Position numbers and translations under genes: made by a program. From the NCBI RefSeq assembly GCF_019720915.1, contig NZ_JAHKSI010000001.1, positions 310,001 through 374,000 of the forward strand: a stretch of DNA of 64,000 nt, given 5' to 3'. Below the pieces are notes generated by a model. That model did no database searches and was not told the DNA's origin. It saw only the letters and a program-made list of their open reading frames with translations. Numbering within the stretch: the stretch's first letter is position 1; each line of letters starts with the position of its first letter. Source of the DNA: Alkalihalobacillus sp. TS-13 (GTDB taxonomy: Bacteria > Bacillota > Bacilli > Bacillales > Fictibacillaceae). This document shows, one piece after another, positions 37,206 through 46,428 of this stretch.

Positions 37206-37238
37206 ATGAGACCTGCTGCTGAGGTCTTTCTTTTTTTG
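37206..37238 (+). terminator. intrinsic terminator after the small toxin ORF
   Basis: AGACCT/AGGTCT stem with GCTGCTG loop and T-rich tail. Confidence 0.75.
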
Positions 37239-37344
37239 TCTCTTTTTCACTCATAATTGTCGCAATTTTACTATCGATTGTTAGAGGAAGGGCGGGATCA
37301 AGGGAGAAAATACGTAATAAACAATCTGAAAAAGGAGAGAGCTT

Positions 37345-37620
37345 ATGAGTAGAACCCTGAATGTATGGTCCTTTCTGATTATGTTTGTCTGTGTCGGTTT
37401 GTTTTTGACTCAATCACTCTTCCTTCAAGTGTTGCAGCCCTCCATCGGTTATCAGCTCATGCTTGCTCTGGCTCTGTTAGCATTCTTTTTGGGCGTGGTC
37501 GGCATGTTTTCAATCGATAATTGGAAAGCAGCTTTCCGGAGCATACTTACGATCTTTTTCAGCGCTTCCTTATCCGTTGTATTGACCTTCATTGTTTTTA
37601 TTAGTCTGCTTTTTGGGTAA
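37345..37620 (+). CDS. three-helix membrane protein, unknown function
   Basis: Protein of 91 residues with hydrophobic segments at about 8-28, 35-55 and 65-90. AGGAGAG precedes the ATG. I do not recognise a family. It is followed after 64 bases by another small gene. Confidence 0.7.
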   Translation: MSRTLNVWSFLIMFVCVGLFLTQSLFLQVLQPSIGYQLMLALALLAFFLGVVGMFSIDNWKAAFRSILTIFFSASLSVVLTFIVFISLLFG

Positions 37621-37684
37621 ATGGGTGACGCGTGTGGGCTCTCCTTCATAAGATGTAAGAACGTTTTAGGAGGAGGGCTCAGGC

Positions 37685-37906
37685 ATGGCCAAGAAACCAG
37701 CCAAAAAACCTAATAAGAAAGTTTCAAGATATGAATCGAGTATAAACAAGTATGAACATACGATGAAAATGGTGACCAGTGAGACGTGTATAGCCTGTAA
37801 AACTCAATGCGCACGGGGGATCAATTATATGGAGAGAATGTCTAAGCCTGGAGCGGTCGGTAATGGGGTGCCATGCCATCTGACGAAAGGAAAAGGAATG
37901 AAATAG
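37685..37906 (+). CDS. small basic Cys-containing protein, unknown function
   Basis: Protein of 73 residues with a lysine-rich start and a TCIACKTQCARGINYMERM segment that could bind zinc or a cluster together with a later Cys (VPCHL). AGGAGGAGGG lies ahead of the ATG. Looks like a conserved Bacillus hypothetical protein; no function assigned. Confidence 0.7.
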   Translation: MAKKPAKKPNKKVSRYESSINKYEHTMKMVTSETCIACKTQCARGINYMERMSKPGAVGNGVPCHLTKGKGMK

Positions 37907-38134
37907 TCGAAATGGTTTTAGAAAACTGTTGATTCAGAAGGGCTGGAAACCAGTCCTTTTTCTTATTATTTAAAGTATTAAAAGGCAATCCGATAAAAAT
38001 AGAGAAGATATAGTAGAAAAGGGGGAAAACCACTAATTTCACCAAGATAAACAATGGCCATTCTAGCGGTATACATATAAGTAGGTTGGTGAAACCTCCA
38101 GCACTTGAAATCGTATTACATAGGAGTTGGGATT

Positions 38135-38323
38135 ATGAAAAAGTTCTTATCAAAATATTGGGTGTGGCTGTTGCTTGTGCTTTTAGTAGTGGGTGAAGTT
38201 TACAGTTTCGCTTATTTATACCCATATACAGGTGCTGATTATATTTCACTTGTATTTGGAATGTCCGGGATTGGCGCTTTGGTGTATCTCACAATTGCAA
38301 ATGAGAGGAAACAGAAGGGTTAA
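38135..38323 (+). CDS. small two-helix membrane protein
   Basis: Protein of 62 residues with helices at about 9-29 and 34-54 and a basic tail. AGGAGTTGG supports the ATG at 38135 over the upstream frame extension. Unknown family. A CAAX-type protease gene follows after 40 bases. Confidence 0.65.
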   Translation: MKKFLSKYWVWLLLVLLVVGEVYSFAYLYPYTGADYISLVFGMSGIGALVYLTIANERKQKG

Positions 38324-38363
38324 ACTGTACCAATAAATTATGATGATTGGAGTTTTACAATAA

Positions 38364-39239
38364 ATGGACAACCGCTTTGCACAAATTAAGTTCCGGTATT
38401 TAATATTATGGTATATCTTAGCAGTGGGGCTTCTGATTTTTTCCGGGATTACATATTCAATAGGCACAGGTGGATCGATGACGGGTTTCATCACGTTATC
38501 CCAGTTTGTCCTATATGGGGTTGCGATCCTGTGGTTGCGAAGAGCTTTTCATAAGAATGATATGAGTGTGAAAGGTCTATTTAAACCGATTCAAAAATCG
38601 AATGGAATAGGGAAAAAGGCACTGTTCACGATTTATCATCTGACCTTTTCGCTAGCAGCCGTGACCTTCATTTTTTATTTATTTTCTTTTTTACTTCCGG
38701 ACTTCCTGATTGAAATGTTGGAGGATGGTAACGGGACTCAGTCGTTCGTGTCGGCAACATCAATCCCTTCATTTTTCTTAATCGTACTGATTGCACCCAT
38801 AGTTGAAGAACTAGTGTTCAGAGGTACGTTACTGCAAAAGCTTCGTTATAAGTATGGAAATGTAGCGGGGATATTGGTTTCCTCAGCGATTTTCAGTTTG
38901 ATCCATATGAATAGCGGGATGATTGGTCACTTTACCCTTGGTGTTTTCCTAAGTATTTTCTACTTGCAGACGAAGAACATATGGGTACCGATCATATGCC
39001 ATGTATTGAATAATTTATTGGCGTTTTCCGGATTTTTGGTTGATAGTGGTTCAACTGAAACGAGTATGGAAGAGGCAATCACTGAAATCCAGCAAGTTGG
39101 TCAATACTTCGGTATCTATGCCTTTTTATCTTTGATTATCCTCGTCTGGCTTGCTGTTTCACAAATTAAAAAGCTGAATGTACAAGAAAAAAGAAGCATG
39201 GAAACTACTGATGGGGTGAACCTAAGTTCCAACTATTGA
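38364..39239 (+). CDS. CPBP family intramembrane metalloprotease
   Basis: Polytopic protein of 291 residues with the CPBP/Abi motifs: EELVFRG (motif 1), FSLIHM (motif 2) and CHVLNN (motif 3), which supply the Glu and His residues of the active site. Members are CAAX-prenyl-protease-like and serve in bacteriocin immunity or membrane protein processing. No bacteriocin gene is visible beside it. Confidence 0.88.
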   Translation: MDNRFAQIKFRYLILWYILAVGLLIFSGITYSIGTGGSMTGFITLSQFVLYGVAILWLRRAFHKNDMSVKGLFKPIQKSNGIGKKALFTIYHLTFSLAAVTFIFYLFSFLLPDFLIEMLEDGNGTQSFVSATSIPSFFLIVLIAPIVEELVFRGTLLQKLRYKYGNVAGILVSSAIFSLIHMNSGMIGHFTLGVFLSIFYLQTKNIWVPIICHVLNNLLAFSGFLVDSGSTETSMEEAITEIQQVGQYFGIYAFLSLIILVWLAVSQIKKLNVQEKRSMETTDGVNLSSNY

Positions 39240-39264
39240 TATAAAAAGAGATGGGGTCGATAAC

Positions 39265-39798
39265 ATGTTGTTTCAAGGGGAACGAATCAGGTTACGTAAA
39301 ATGAAAATGGAGGACGCAACGACATACTATAATTGGCAAAATGATATGGAAATCGCGCCGTTGGTGAATCCTTTCATCGACTCCCTATCTTTTCATGAAG
39401 TTGAAGAGAATCTGAAAGGAATGCTTCGTGCTGAGAATCGTAAAAATTACATCATTAAGCATCTTGAAGCTGATAAGCCGATCGGGTATATTGGTTTGTT
39501 CAACATCAATCATTATCATAAAAATGCAGAATGTTTCATCGCGATCTGTGATCCTGAATTTCGAGGGAAAGGTTTTGGCCAAGAGACAATGGAGCTTTTG
39601 ATGGAATACGTGTTCAAAGAAATGAACATGCACCGTCTTTCGCTTAGGGTTTTTGCTGATAACAAACACGCGATAAGGATGTATGAAAAGATAGGATTCC
39701 AGGTTGAAGGACACCTCCGGGAAACACGATTCCATGATGGAAAGTGGCAAGATTCCTATATCATGAGCATTTTACAGTGCGACTATCTGAAAGGATGA
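39265..39798 (+). CDS. GNAT acetyltransferase, RimJ/RimL type
   Basis: Protein of 177 residues with the RimL-like start GERIRLRKMKMEDATTYYNWQND and acetyl-CoA loop FRGKGFGQETMELL; later NKHAIRMYEKIGFQVEG. It probably acetylates an N-terminus or a small amine. Followed by a terminator. Confidence 0.88.
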   Translation: MLFQGERIRLRKMKMEDATTYYNWQNDMEIAPLVNPFIDSLSFHEVEENLKGMLRAENRKNYIIKHLEADKPIGYIGLFNINHYHKNAECFIAICDPEFRGKGFGQETMELLMEYVFKEMNMHRLSLRVFADNKHAIRMYEKIGFQVEGHLRETRFHDGKWQDSYIMSILQCDYLKG

Positions 39799-39806
39799 AA
39801 ATAAGA

Positions 39807-39840
39807 ACTACTACATCAAATTGATTGTAGTAATTTTTTG
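39807..39840 (+). terminator. intrinsic terminator
   Basis: ACTACTACA / TTGTAGTAA hairpin with a run of six T. Confidence 0.8.
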
Positions 39841-40161
39841 TTGTCATGGAAACTCAATTTTAAGTTGACGGATCCCTGTCCGAACACGAGACAACTTCGG
39901 ACAGGGAATGGAGAAAATAACGAAATTGTTTTGAACTTTGTTCCCATTCATAGAAAGACGGCGTTTTTTCCCCGATGGTATCGCCCAAAACGACAACAAA
40001 ATGTAAATAATATTAAAATTATAAATAAAATTCAAAAAACTATACATAAAATTTACATTATATGGTACTATAATCCTATCTAATAGGAAAGGGGATTATA
40101 GAGTAAGCGTGTTTTGCACCTTAGACCTTCAAACATATCATTACTTTGGGGGGATTTATTT
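39841..40161. other. AT-rich leader upstream of comK
   Basis: No gene. It holds an inverted repeat CCCTGTCCGAAC/CTTCGGACAGGG (39873-39907) and a very AT-rich stretch (about 40000-40080) with ATAAAATTTACA and TACTATAAT. ComK proteins bind A/T-rich AAAA-N5-TTTT boxes and autoactivate, so this is the expected place for such sites, but I see no clean match. Confidence 0.45.
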
Positions 40162-40734
40162 ATGGGGAAAATGAATGGTGAAGAGTATTTGATTAATGGT
40201 GAAACAATGGTGATTCTGCCGCACTTTGATGCTTTTGGAAATCTGCATTCGCTGGTGATCGAATCCGAAAGAGAATTGATTGTCAAGCAGAAACCAATTG
40301 AAATCATGAAAGACAGCTGCTTGTACTATGGTTCGAGTTTACAAGGTAGAGTGGACGGCGCCATCCATGTAACAAAGTTCAGTCGTATGGTTCCGATCAT
40401 GATCTGTAACCGTGCAGGAATTTTTTTCTTTCCAACTCAATCATCAAAGAGCGAATCGTGTATTTGGATCGCTCATAGTCATGTGAAAGAAATCCTGCCA
40501 CTCCATACAGAGCATTGTCAGGTTGTGTTGACGAACAACAAAACCGTTCCGGTACAAGTGACGAAAGCGGTCATGGAATCCAAAGTCAACAGGGCAGCTC
40601 AATACCGTCATCTCGTTAATCAACAACAATTGGCTCAACAGTTAACTTGTAATCCGATGAACCTGGATCAACTAGTTGCTCTTGAATCAACAGGTGCATA
40701 TACGTTTACACAAGATCATCTCGAATTGAATTGA
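40162..40734 (+). CDS. comK: competence transcription factor ComK
   Basis: Protein of 190 residues. Alignment from memory with B. subtilis ComK shows the same order of motifs: EEYLINGETMVILP, KPIEIMKDSCLYYGSSLQGR, VPIMICNRAGIFFFPTQSS and the strongly conserved WIAHSHVKEI. ComK activates genes for DNA uptake and recombination. The ATG at 40162 after GGGGGGATT is chosen. The C-terminal third, which serves MecA-mediated control in B. subtilis, diverges. Monocistronic, with an AT-rich upstream region. Confidence 0.88.
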   Translation: MGKMNGEEYLINGETMVILPHFDAFGNLHSLVIESERELIVKQKPIEIMKDSCLYYGSSLQGRVDGAIHVTKFSRMVPIMICNRAGIFFFPTQSSKSESCIWIAHSHVKEILPLHTEHCQVVLTNNKTVPVQVTKAVMESKVNRAAQYRHLVNQQQLAQQLTCNPMNLDQLVALESTGAYTFTQDHLELN

Positions 40735-40815
40735 ATTGAACCTTTCTAACTGAAACTTTTAAAGTTCCCATCCGTACATAGAAGAAAGACTTGATCTATA
40801 AGGGGTGAAGGGAAG

Positions 40816-40953
40816 TTGATCATTGGTGGAGCATTAATGATTGGGATTGGCCTTGGTTTTATTTTTGACCAGGTCCAAGCAGGAACCTTATTAGGATTAG
40901 GAGTTGGATTGTTAGTCCAAGGTAGCCTCAAATATATTAAGAAAGGATCATGA
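40816..40953 (+). CDS. small glycine-rich membrane protein
   Basis: Forty-five residues (IIGGALMIGIGLGFIFDQ at the start, then a second glycine-rich helix and a KKGS tail). TTG start behind GAAGGGAAG; ATG at 40837 is an alternative. The stop codon is immediately followed by a terminator, which supports a real gene. Unknown function. Confidence 0.6.
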   Translation: MIIGGALMIGIGLGFIFDQVQAGTLLGLGVGLLVQGSLKYIKKGS

Positions 40954-40984
40954 CAGCTGCAAAATGTGTAGCTGTCTTTTTTTC
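40950..40984 (+). terminator. intrinsic terminator
   Basis: GACAGCT/AGCTGTC stem followed by eight T. Confidence 0.85.
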
Positions 40985-41013
40985 GACTTTTATTATAGGT
41001 ACAGTTAAAAGGT

Positions 41014-41105
41014 TAATGTTGATTCGTTTAGTAAATGTCTTTGTGCGGTATTCGCGACTCTCCTGTAGGAAAGGCGACCGAGGCATGGCCCCGCGGAAAT
41101 AACAG
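41014..41105. repeat. degenerate family C relic
   Basis: TGTTGATTCG, CGCGACTCTCCTGTAGGAAA and CCCCGCGGAAAT retain the order of family C blocks but the inverted end is missing. Confidence 0.5.
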
Positions 41106-41251
41106 TTCATTAAAAAAGTTAATCAAACCTAAAGGTTTCCGTCATATAGAATTCATATTCATCAATTAACATTCAAGTTGACGTCATGACCATGGCACTG
41201 TTCTAAAACATTTGATGAAAAAATAGATTGGATGGTGGAGGAAGGTGTTAA

Positions 41252-41518
41252 GTGGCAATGCAAAAATACTCAATTTATGAATGGGAAATGCACGGAATTC
41301 ATTTGTATGGAAGAGAAAAACGATTATGGAATTTTCAATGCTCCGAATGCTTTGGCATTCAATCGGTCGAAGATATTTTGAGGGCAGGCTATCCACCGAA
41401 CCTAGCTTATTCCTATTGCCAGAACTGTCATCATGAGGCGAAACAAGGAACGAACGGGAAAGGGAAGATCATTGAAGTGAATGCGGATGTAAAAGTGGAA
41501 ATATTCGATTTCGCATAA
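41252..41518 (+). CDS. small zinc-ribbon-like protein, unknown function
   Basis: Protein of 86-88 residues with two CxxC knuckles (CSEC and CQNC) about 30 residues apart, suggesting a zinc ribbon. GTG 41252 or ATG 41258 may start it; GGAGGAAGG is upstream. Unrecognised family. A long terminator hairpin follows directly. Confidence 0.65.
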   Translation: MAMQKYSIYEWEMHGIHLYGREKRLWNFQCSECFGIQSVEDILRAGYPPNLAYSYCQNCHHEAKQGTNGKGKIIEVNADVKVEIFDFA

Positions 41519-41522
41519 AAAA

Positions 41523-41592
41523 CGGGACTGAGCCAGAGTCATCAATTTGCCTTTGCGGGCAAGTCGACTGATCTGGCCAGTCCCTTTTTTCT
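41523..41592 (+). terminator. long terminator hairpin
   Basis: GGGACTG-AGCCAGA...TCTGGC-CAGTCCC outer stem and a T-run of six. Confidence 0.8.
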
Positions 41593-41594
41593 TT

Positions 41595-42112
41595 TGCTTT
41601 GTAATACTTTATTGTTGATTATTGCGAAATTCACTCCCTTTCCGCGTACGTAAGAAAAGCGGAAGCGACCCGATTAGTCACGAAGGTCACTGGAATACTG
41701 ACGAGGATGCTCGAACCAAACAAAGACTTGGTTCTGCGTGGGCACACTCATAAGGATGTCAATCAATGTGTTGCCGCCGCAGGAAGTTTGAAGTGATCCA
41801 AGTGACTGGTCGCTGAGCTGGACGTCACTTCCTGCATTTACCCACTTCCGCAAGCCTCCTCACTTGCACAGGATCTCAACACAAAAATGAAATCATTTTC
41901 GTGTCTGCTATGGGAATTCTTAGAAGCTTTCCTTATGCTGGCTTCGACGTTCACCACAGGACGTGGTGGTATTTACTCGAAGTTCATTAATATAGTCGAA
42001 AATCCTTTTAAAGAGTGTGGGGTCTCGCTTGGCTCGCTTTTCCCGCAGGAGTGTCATGAATTTCGGTGAAATCGAACTTAGTTAGAAATCAACAATATTA
42101 TTTAACAAAGCC
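41595..42112. repeat. MITE-like element, family C, long copy
   Basis: About 515 bases between GCTTTGT...TGTTGATTATTGCGAAATT and the inverted AAATCAACAAT...AACAAAGCC. Besides the terminal inverted repeats it has an inner block CTTCGACGTTCACCACAGGA...CTCGAAGTTCATTA, also present in reverse orientation in the copy at 54524. No believable ORF. Confidence 0.75.
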
Positions 42113-42157
42113 TTCTTTTTAAAAATCATATCTAGCGAAAAAACTCGGTTGAGCCAG

Positions 42158-43393
42158 TTAGATCGCCCAGTTTCCGTCCTTGAATAGTTGTACTTTCTCA
42201 CCGTCATTTGTCTCAGCGACAATATCCAGGTCAGCTGATCCGATCATAAAGTCGGTATGGCCACGGCTTTGGTTGACACCGCGTTCTTCCAGCTCTTCTT
42301 TGGATAGTTTGCCGACATCTTTTACAGACATGGTAATTGAAGTTCCGATTGCAAGGTGGCAGGATGCATTTTCATCATAGAGTGTGTTACTGAAAATGAT
42401 TCCGCTGTTTGAGATCGGCGAGTCGTATGGTACAAGTGCAACCTCACCTAGAAACTTCATTCCTTCATCGATTTCAAGTAATTGTTTTAACGTGTCATAG
42501 CCCGTTTCCGCATTGAAATCAATAACTTTTCCGTCCTCAAACGTCAAGCTGAAGTTGTTGATGAGATTCCCCATGGCGGATAAAGGTTTTTTACTGGAAA
42601 CGGTTCCGTTCACACCATTTTTATGTGGTGTCGTGAATACCTCTTCTGTCGGAAGGTTCGGTATGTATGACGTATTGAAGGTCGATTCATGACCGCCGCC
42701 AATCCATAGGTGTTCAGGATGCAGATCAATTGTAAGGTCTGTACCCTCGGATTTATAATGGAGCGTCTTGAAACGCTTCTCGTTCAAGTAATCTACTTTT
42801 TCTGAAAGTGCTTTACCGTGTTCTTCCCAAGCGGCTACAGGATCTTCCTGATCGATACGGACCGTTTTGAATATCGCTTCCCAAAGGGCTTCGATTGCTT
42901 CGTTTTCACTTTTATCAGGGAACACACTTTTCGCCCAGCCAGCTGTAGGGACGCCTGCGATTGCCCAGTGAATATCACCGTTGAGCTGTGCTTTTGAGAA
43001 GTTTTGCAGCTTTTCCCCGCGGTTCTTCTGTACCCACATCAAGCGTTCTGGTGAAACTCCCCCATATGCATTAGGGTCGTCTCCCGTAATGTTCAACAAG
43101 CAGTCGTTGTTCTCTGCGAGACTATTATACTTGTCAATTTCCCACTGAGGCAGATCATTCTTCAATGTTTCTTCAGATGCACCTTCCAAGTGGTAACGGG
43201 AAGTTACGGTATCCTTCCAGTCAACATAAACGCGATTACATCCGTTAGCATAAGCATATTTTGTGACTTTGCGCGTAAACTCTTTTGCTTCAATCGGAGA
43301 AAGGATCAACAAGCGTTGTCCTTCTTGTATATTCAATCCGGTTTTTACAACGAGCTCAGCATATTGATCCAACTTTTCCTCAAACGTTTTCAT
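42158..43393 (-). CDS. M29 family aminopeptidase (AmpS-like)
   Basis: Protein of 411 residues with the M29 thermophilic-aminopeptidase pattern: N-terminal YAELVVKTGLNIQEGQRL, metal-binding region EVALVPYDSPISNSG, CHLAIG and RGHTDFMIGSADLDI. It removes N-terminal residues from peptides using two cobalt or zinc ions in the cytoplasm. GGAGGGA precedes the ATG. Monocistronic. Confidence 0.92.
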   Translation of the reverse strand: MKTFEEKLDQYAELVVKTGLNIQEGQRLLILSPIEAKEFTRKVTKYAYANGCNRVYVDWKDTVTSRYHLEGASEETLKNDLPQWEIDKYNSLAENNDCLLNITGDDPNAYGGVSPERLMWVQKNRGEKLQNFSKAQLNGDIHWAIAGVPTAGWAKSVFPDKSENEAIEALWEAIFKTVRIDQEDPVAAWEEHGKALSEKVDYLNEKRFKTLHYKSEGTDLTIDLHPEHLWIGGGHESTFNTSYIPNLPTEEVFTTPHKNGVNGTVSSKKPLSAMGNLINNFSLTFEDGKVIDFNAETGYDTLKQLLEIDEGMKFLGEVALVPYDSPISNSGIIFSNTLYDENASCHLAIGTSITMSVKDVGKLSKEELEERGVNQSRGHTDFMIGSADLDIVAETNDGEKVQLFKDGNWAI

Positions 43394-43521
43394 AAAAATC
43401 CCTCCTCTAGGAAAATATTATCATAGTTCGTTGAAAGGTGTTAGGGAAGAGGTAGAGGATTGGAAAATTTCTCAGTAACAACCCAATAAATGGTATGATA
43501 TTGAAAAAGGGGTGGTTGCAG

Positions 43522-43848
43522 GTGCCATTAGAAGAAGGTATTTTTGGATTATTGGAAACTGGATATGTTGTGAGTCTAGCTGCAATATTTTCAGTTATCT
43601 TATTTATGATGTTAAAAGATAATCAACAACGATCCGCGTTTGTCTGGATTCTAATCCATATTTGTTTGAACTTTACTACCATATTCTTTTTATCAAAGTC
43701 CCTTGCAACAGATTATCTACAGGTAACGGCTTCTTCTGAGGAAAATTCATTATTAATTGGCATCTCGGGTCTTCTTTGGTTCTTGGGCTTAATCAGTCTT
43801 GTAATTTCGGTATACAAGTTTTCAGTAGTTAGAAACCAAGCAGTCTAG
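43522..43848 (+). CDS. three-helix membrane protein, unknown function
   Basis: Protein of about 108 residues with helices near 14-34, 40-60 and 80-100. GGGGTGG is spaced for the GTG at 43522, so the upstream ATG frame extension is not used. No family recognised. Confidence 0.6.
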   Translation: MPLEEGIFGLLETGYVVSLAAIFSVILFMMLKDNQQRSAFVWILIHICLNFTTIFFLSKSLATDYLQVTASSEENSLLIGISGLLWFLGLISLVISVYKFSVVRNQAV

Positions 43849-43884
43849 CAGATTATGACAAGATTGCGTATAGGGGGAAGGACT

Positions 43885-44442
43885 TTGCTGAAAAGGAAAT
43901 CTGGGGATCGTAAAGATTGGGAGAGAATCACGAAAAGACGTTACGCTCAAACCTATCTTGAGATGGACTCATTTAAAGGATACATAACGTTATTGAAAAT
44001 GGATGAAATTAAAGAACCGTTGTATATACAGTAAGGTGAGCAGGAGCTTTGTATTGTGGATCAAGGATATAGTTGGCTGCAGCAGTTTCCAGATTACATG
44101 CATCATTCAGTGACGACGATGTTTGGTGAAGAGGGCGAAATTATACAATGGTATATCGATATTTGCTCTGAAGTTGGACTGGATGAAAATGGTGTGCCTT
44201 GGGTGGATGATCTATTTCTCGATATTGTCGTATTACCATCAGGTGAAGTCATTCTTAAAGATGATCATGAACTTGACGATGCACTGGAAAAGGGGACGAT
44301 AAATCATACTCTACATCAATTGGCCCTAAGTGAACGGGATGATATCATACACAAATTAAAGCAAGGAGAGTTTTCTATCCTCAATCAATCAAATATGCAT
44401 ATGAAATTACTTCTGAAGAAGCTAACAGAAGTAAAATCATGA
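43885..44442 (+). pseudogene. DUF402 protein gene interrupted by an in-frame TAA
   Basis: From TTG 43885 (AGGGGGAAGG upstream) the frame encodes a typical DUF402 start, KRKSGDRKDWERITKRR, then LLKMDEIKEPLYIQ. There it meets TAA at 44032-44034 and continues without shift as GEQELCIVDQGYSWLQQF and WYIDICSEVGLDENGVPW to 44442. Family members have a tyrosine at about the stop position, so one base change (TAT/TAC to TAA) explains it. A GTG at 44056 could restart a 128-residue fragment. DUF402 proteins are small nucleotide-phosphatase or RNase-like folds; the conserved C-terminal half is intact. Confidence 0.75.
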
Positions 44443-44966
44443 CTCGTAAAATTATTTGGTGTGTAATCGGTGTGGTTGTTTTGGCTTTACTAGTAGCAAT
44501 CTTCCTCCCCGCTGTAACACTCCACTTTGGGAAAAGTTATGGTGGTCAGGTTTATGGGTTTGAAAAAGGTGAGGAAGATCATTATGCGGAACAGCCAGGT
44601 GATAATTGGGAGATCTCCTTTTATGCCGTCACTTTTCACCATGAAGATATGTATACAGATCCACAATCCGTCATGGTAATCAACTTTAAGAACGATGATC
44701 CGCCAATAAAGTTCACCTATTCTGTTGAAGGGACAGATGTGACTGAAACAATTGACCTTCATCATGCTAAGGCGTTCGTCCAACTTCCTCAAAAATCAGT
44801 TGAACCGTTTTTATACGATTTGTATGAACAAGGTCCACACAGCACTTTGAAGGTGAAAATACATTGGAATGATCAACAAGAGACGATCGAGCTGCCATTT
44901 TTAACATCATTCAGTAGAAGACAATTTCCCTGGTATTTGAAATTCATGGAACGAGAACTGCGTTAA
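44439..44966 (+). CDS. membrane-anchored extracytoplasmic protein, unknown function
   Basis: Protein of 175 residues with an N-terminal helix (about 5-25) and a beta-rich, hydrophilic remainder. It overlaps the DUF402 gene by four bases (ATGA), so it depends on translation through that broken gene. Unrecognised family. Confidence 0.7.
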   Translation: MTRKIIWCVIGVVVLALLVAIFLPAVTLHFGKSYGGQVYGFEKGEEDHYAEQPGDNWEISFYAVTFHHEDMYTDPQSVMVINFKNDDPPIKFTYSVEGTDVTETIDLHHAKAFVQLPQKSVEPFLYDLYEQGPHSTLKVKIHWNDQQETIELPFLTSFSRRQFPWYLKFMERELR

Positions 44967-44981
44967 AGGGAGGGTTGTTTT

Positions 44982-45536
44982 ATGTTTAAATGCATAATTC
45001 TGGTTTGTGGGATAGCCTTATTGGCTGCATGTTCTCAAGGGACTGAACAGCATTTTGAAGATATAATTGATGTTAGCGATATTGAAGAAGTATCAGTAAG
45101 TATATTGGAAAAAGGAAGCTTTCGACTGGATGATCGAGGCGCTATCAGTCATTTCAATCAACTACTTGAAGAGGAAAGATTTCAACAAGCGACACAGAGT
45201 GAGGTGACAGAAATTTTTAAGTTGAGTCACACACCTGAACTCAAAACGATCAATATTTATTATGAAATTGGTGAAGGGTTTGACGGGTTTGGAATGACTC
45301 TAATAGAAGATGGAAGCATGGGTTTCATCAAATTTAAAGATGGAAAAGGGAGCAGTTTTTATAAACTTACCCAAAAGTCCCCTGAATTTTTCGAAGAAAT
45401 TCTCAGCTATTCTGAAGATGAATTGGAAAACAGAAAGAAAGAGGTTCAAGTTCTCGATTTAATTGAGGAAAAGGAAAATAGGGAGAGGACGATTGAGGTG
45501 GAATTAATTGAAGGAAAGGTTCCTGGTGGTGAATAA
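44982..45536 (+). CDS. lipoprotein, unknown function
   Basis: Protein of 184 residues with a type II signal peptide; the lipobox is LLAACSQ with Cys near position 17. The mature part is acidic, ending in a Glu/Lys-rich stretch. Fifteen bases separate it from the preceding gene and its end overlaps the next one. No family recognised. Confidence 0.75.
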   Translation: MFKCIILVCGIALLAACSQGTEQHFEDIIDVSDIEEVSVSILEKGSFRLDDRGAISHFNQLLEEERFQQATQSEVTEIFKLSHTPELKTINIYYEIGEGFDGFGMTLIEDGSMGFIKFKDGKGSSFYKLTQKSPEFFEEILSYSEDELENRKKEVQVLDLIEEKENRERTIEVELIEGKVPGGE

Positions 45537-46044
45537 GCGTTTGATACGAATAATCGGGATTTTCATTACTGTTTCACTTACCTTTTGGGGTTACACGTAT
45601 TTTCAGAATTCTTCAATTGAAAAAGTATTGGAAGGAAAGGTTGTCCTGGACGTTGTTCCTATTTCCACCAATGATTATTTAGTGATTTATCAATCTGATC
45701 AAATGATTCACTGTGATCACTATTCTAAAGGATTCCTTGGTTGGGGATTGGATGGTTCAAGTGCTCCGGCTATCATGAATCGTGCTGAGGATACGATTTT
45801 TCGAATCGATAATTTCAGTGTGATCTCGATAGACAACAAAGGATTTCTGTACGGTTATGCCGATCCAATGAAAATCAAACAGATCAGGTTCCAAAACGAT
45901 GACTTCAGCGTCAGCACAAATGTCGAATCCTCCTACTGGTACCTCCCTATGCTGAGTGAAGAGACTAGTTTTAAGGCTGAGCAACTGAGCGTGGTTTTGG
46001 AAGATGGAACAGAAGTGCTCTATCCTTTCGAGAACATGAATTAA
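45529..46044 (+). CDS. membrane-anchored protein, unknown function
   Basis: About 171 residues with one N-terminal helix (RIIGIFITVSLTFWGYTYF). The GTG at 45529 overlaps the lipoprotein gene by eight bases, with AAGGAAAGG upstream; TTG 45508 is an alternative. Third of a run of envelope proteins that are probably co-transcribed. Confidence 0.65.
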   Translation: MNKRLIRIIGIFITVSLTFWGYTYFQNSSIEKVLEGKVVLDVVPISTNDYLVIYQSDQMIHCDHYSKGFLGWGLDGSSAPAIMNRAEDTIFRIDNFSVISIDNKGFLYGYADPMKIKQIRFQNDDFSVSTNVESSYWYLPMLSEETSFKAEQLSVVLEDGTEVLYPFENMN

Positions 46045-46092
46045 TGCATAGAAAAGTTGAAGCAGGTGGAATAAACTGAAGGAGCGATGGCT

Positions 46093-46425
46093 ATGTCGGT
46101 ATATAACAAGTTAATCCGAGATCGGATTCCTGAAATTATTGAAAATGGTGGGGATTCATACCAGACTCGTATTTTGGATAAAACGGCGTACATAAAAGCA
46201 CTAGAGGAAAAAGCGTTTGAAGAACTGAAGGAATACCAGGGAGCAGCAGATGCTGAAGAAGCACTTGAAGAATTGGCTGATTTGATGGAGGTCATTCATG
46301 CTTTGATAAAGGTACGGGGCTTCACTGTTGATGAATTGGAGTCAGTGCGAAAGAGCAAAACCGAAAAACGAGGTGCCTTTTCTGAGCGTATTTTCTTGAT
46401 CGATGTAAAAGAGAGTGGGGAGTAA
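46093..46425 (+). CDS. MazG-like nucleotide pyrophosphohydrolase family protein
   Basis: Protein of 110 residues beginning YNKLIRDRIPEII, with KAFEELKEYQ and EALEELADLMEVIHAL: the EExxE-type helices that bind magnesium in MazG-like proteins. It may hydrolyse a nucleoside triphosphate. AAGGAG is better spaced for ATG 46093 than 46087. The next gene starts four bases after its stop. Confidence 0.85.
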   Translation: MSVYNKLIRDRIPEIIENGGDSYQTRILDKTAYIKALEEKAFEELKEYQGAADAEEALEELADLMEVIHALIKVRGFTVDELESVRKSKTEKRGAFSERIFLIDVKESGE

Positions 46426-46428
46426 TGG

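Noticed and set aside
41887..42069. 60-codon ORF inside the long family C element
   Set aside because: No ribosome site, and the region is explained by the element's inverted repeats.
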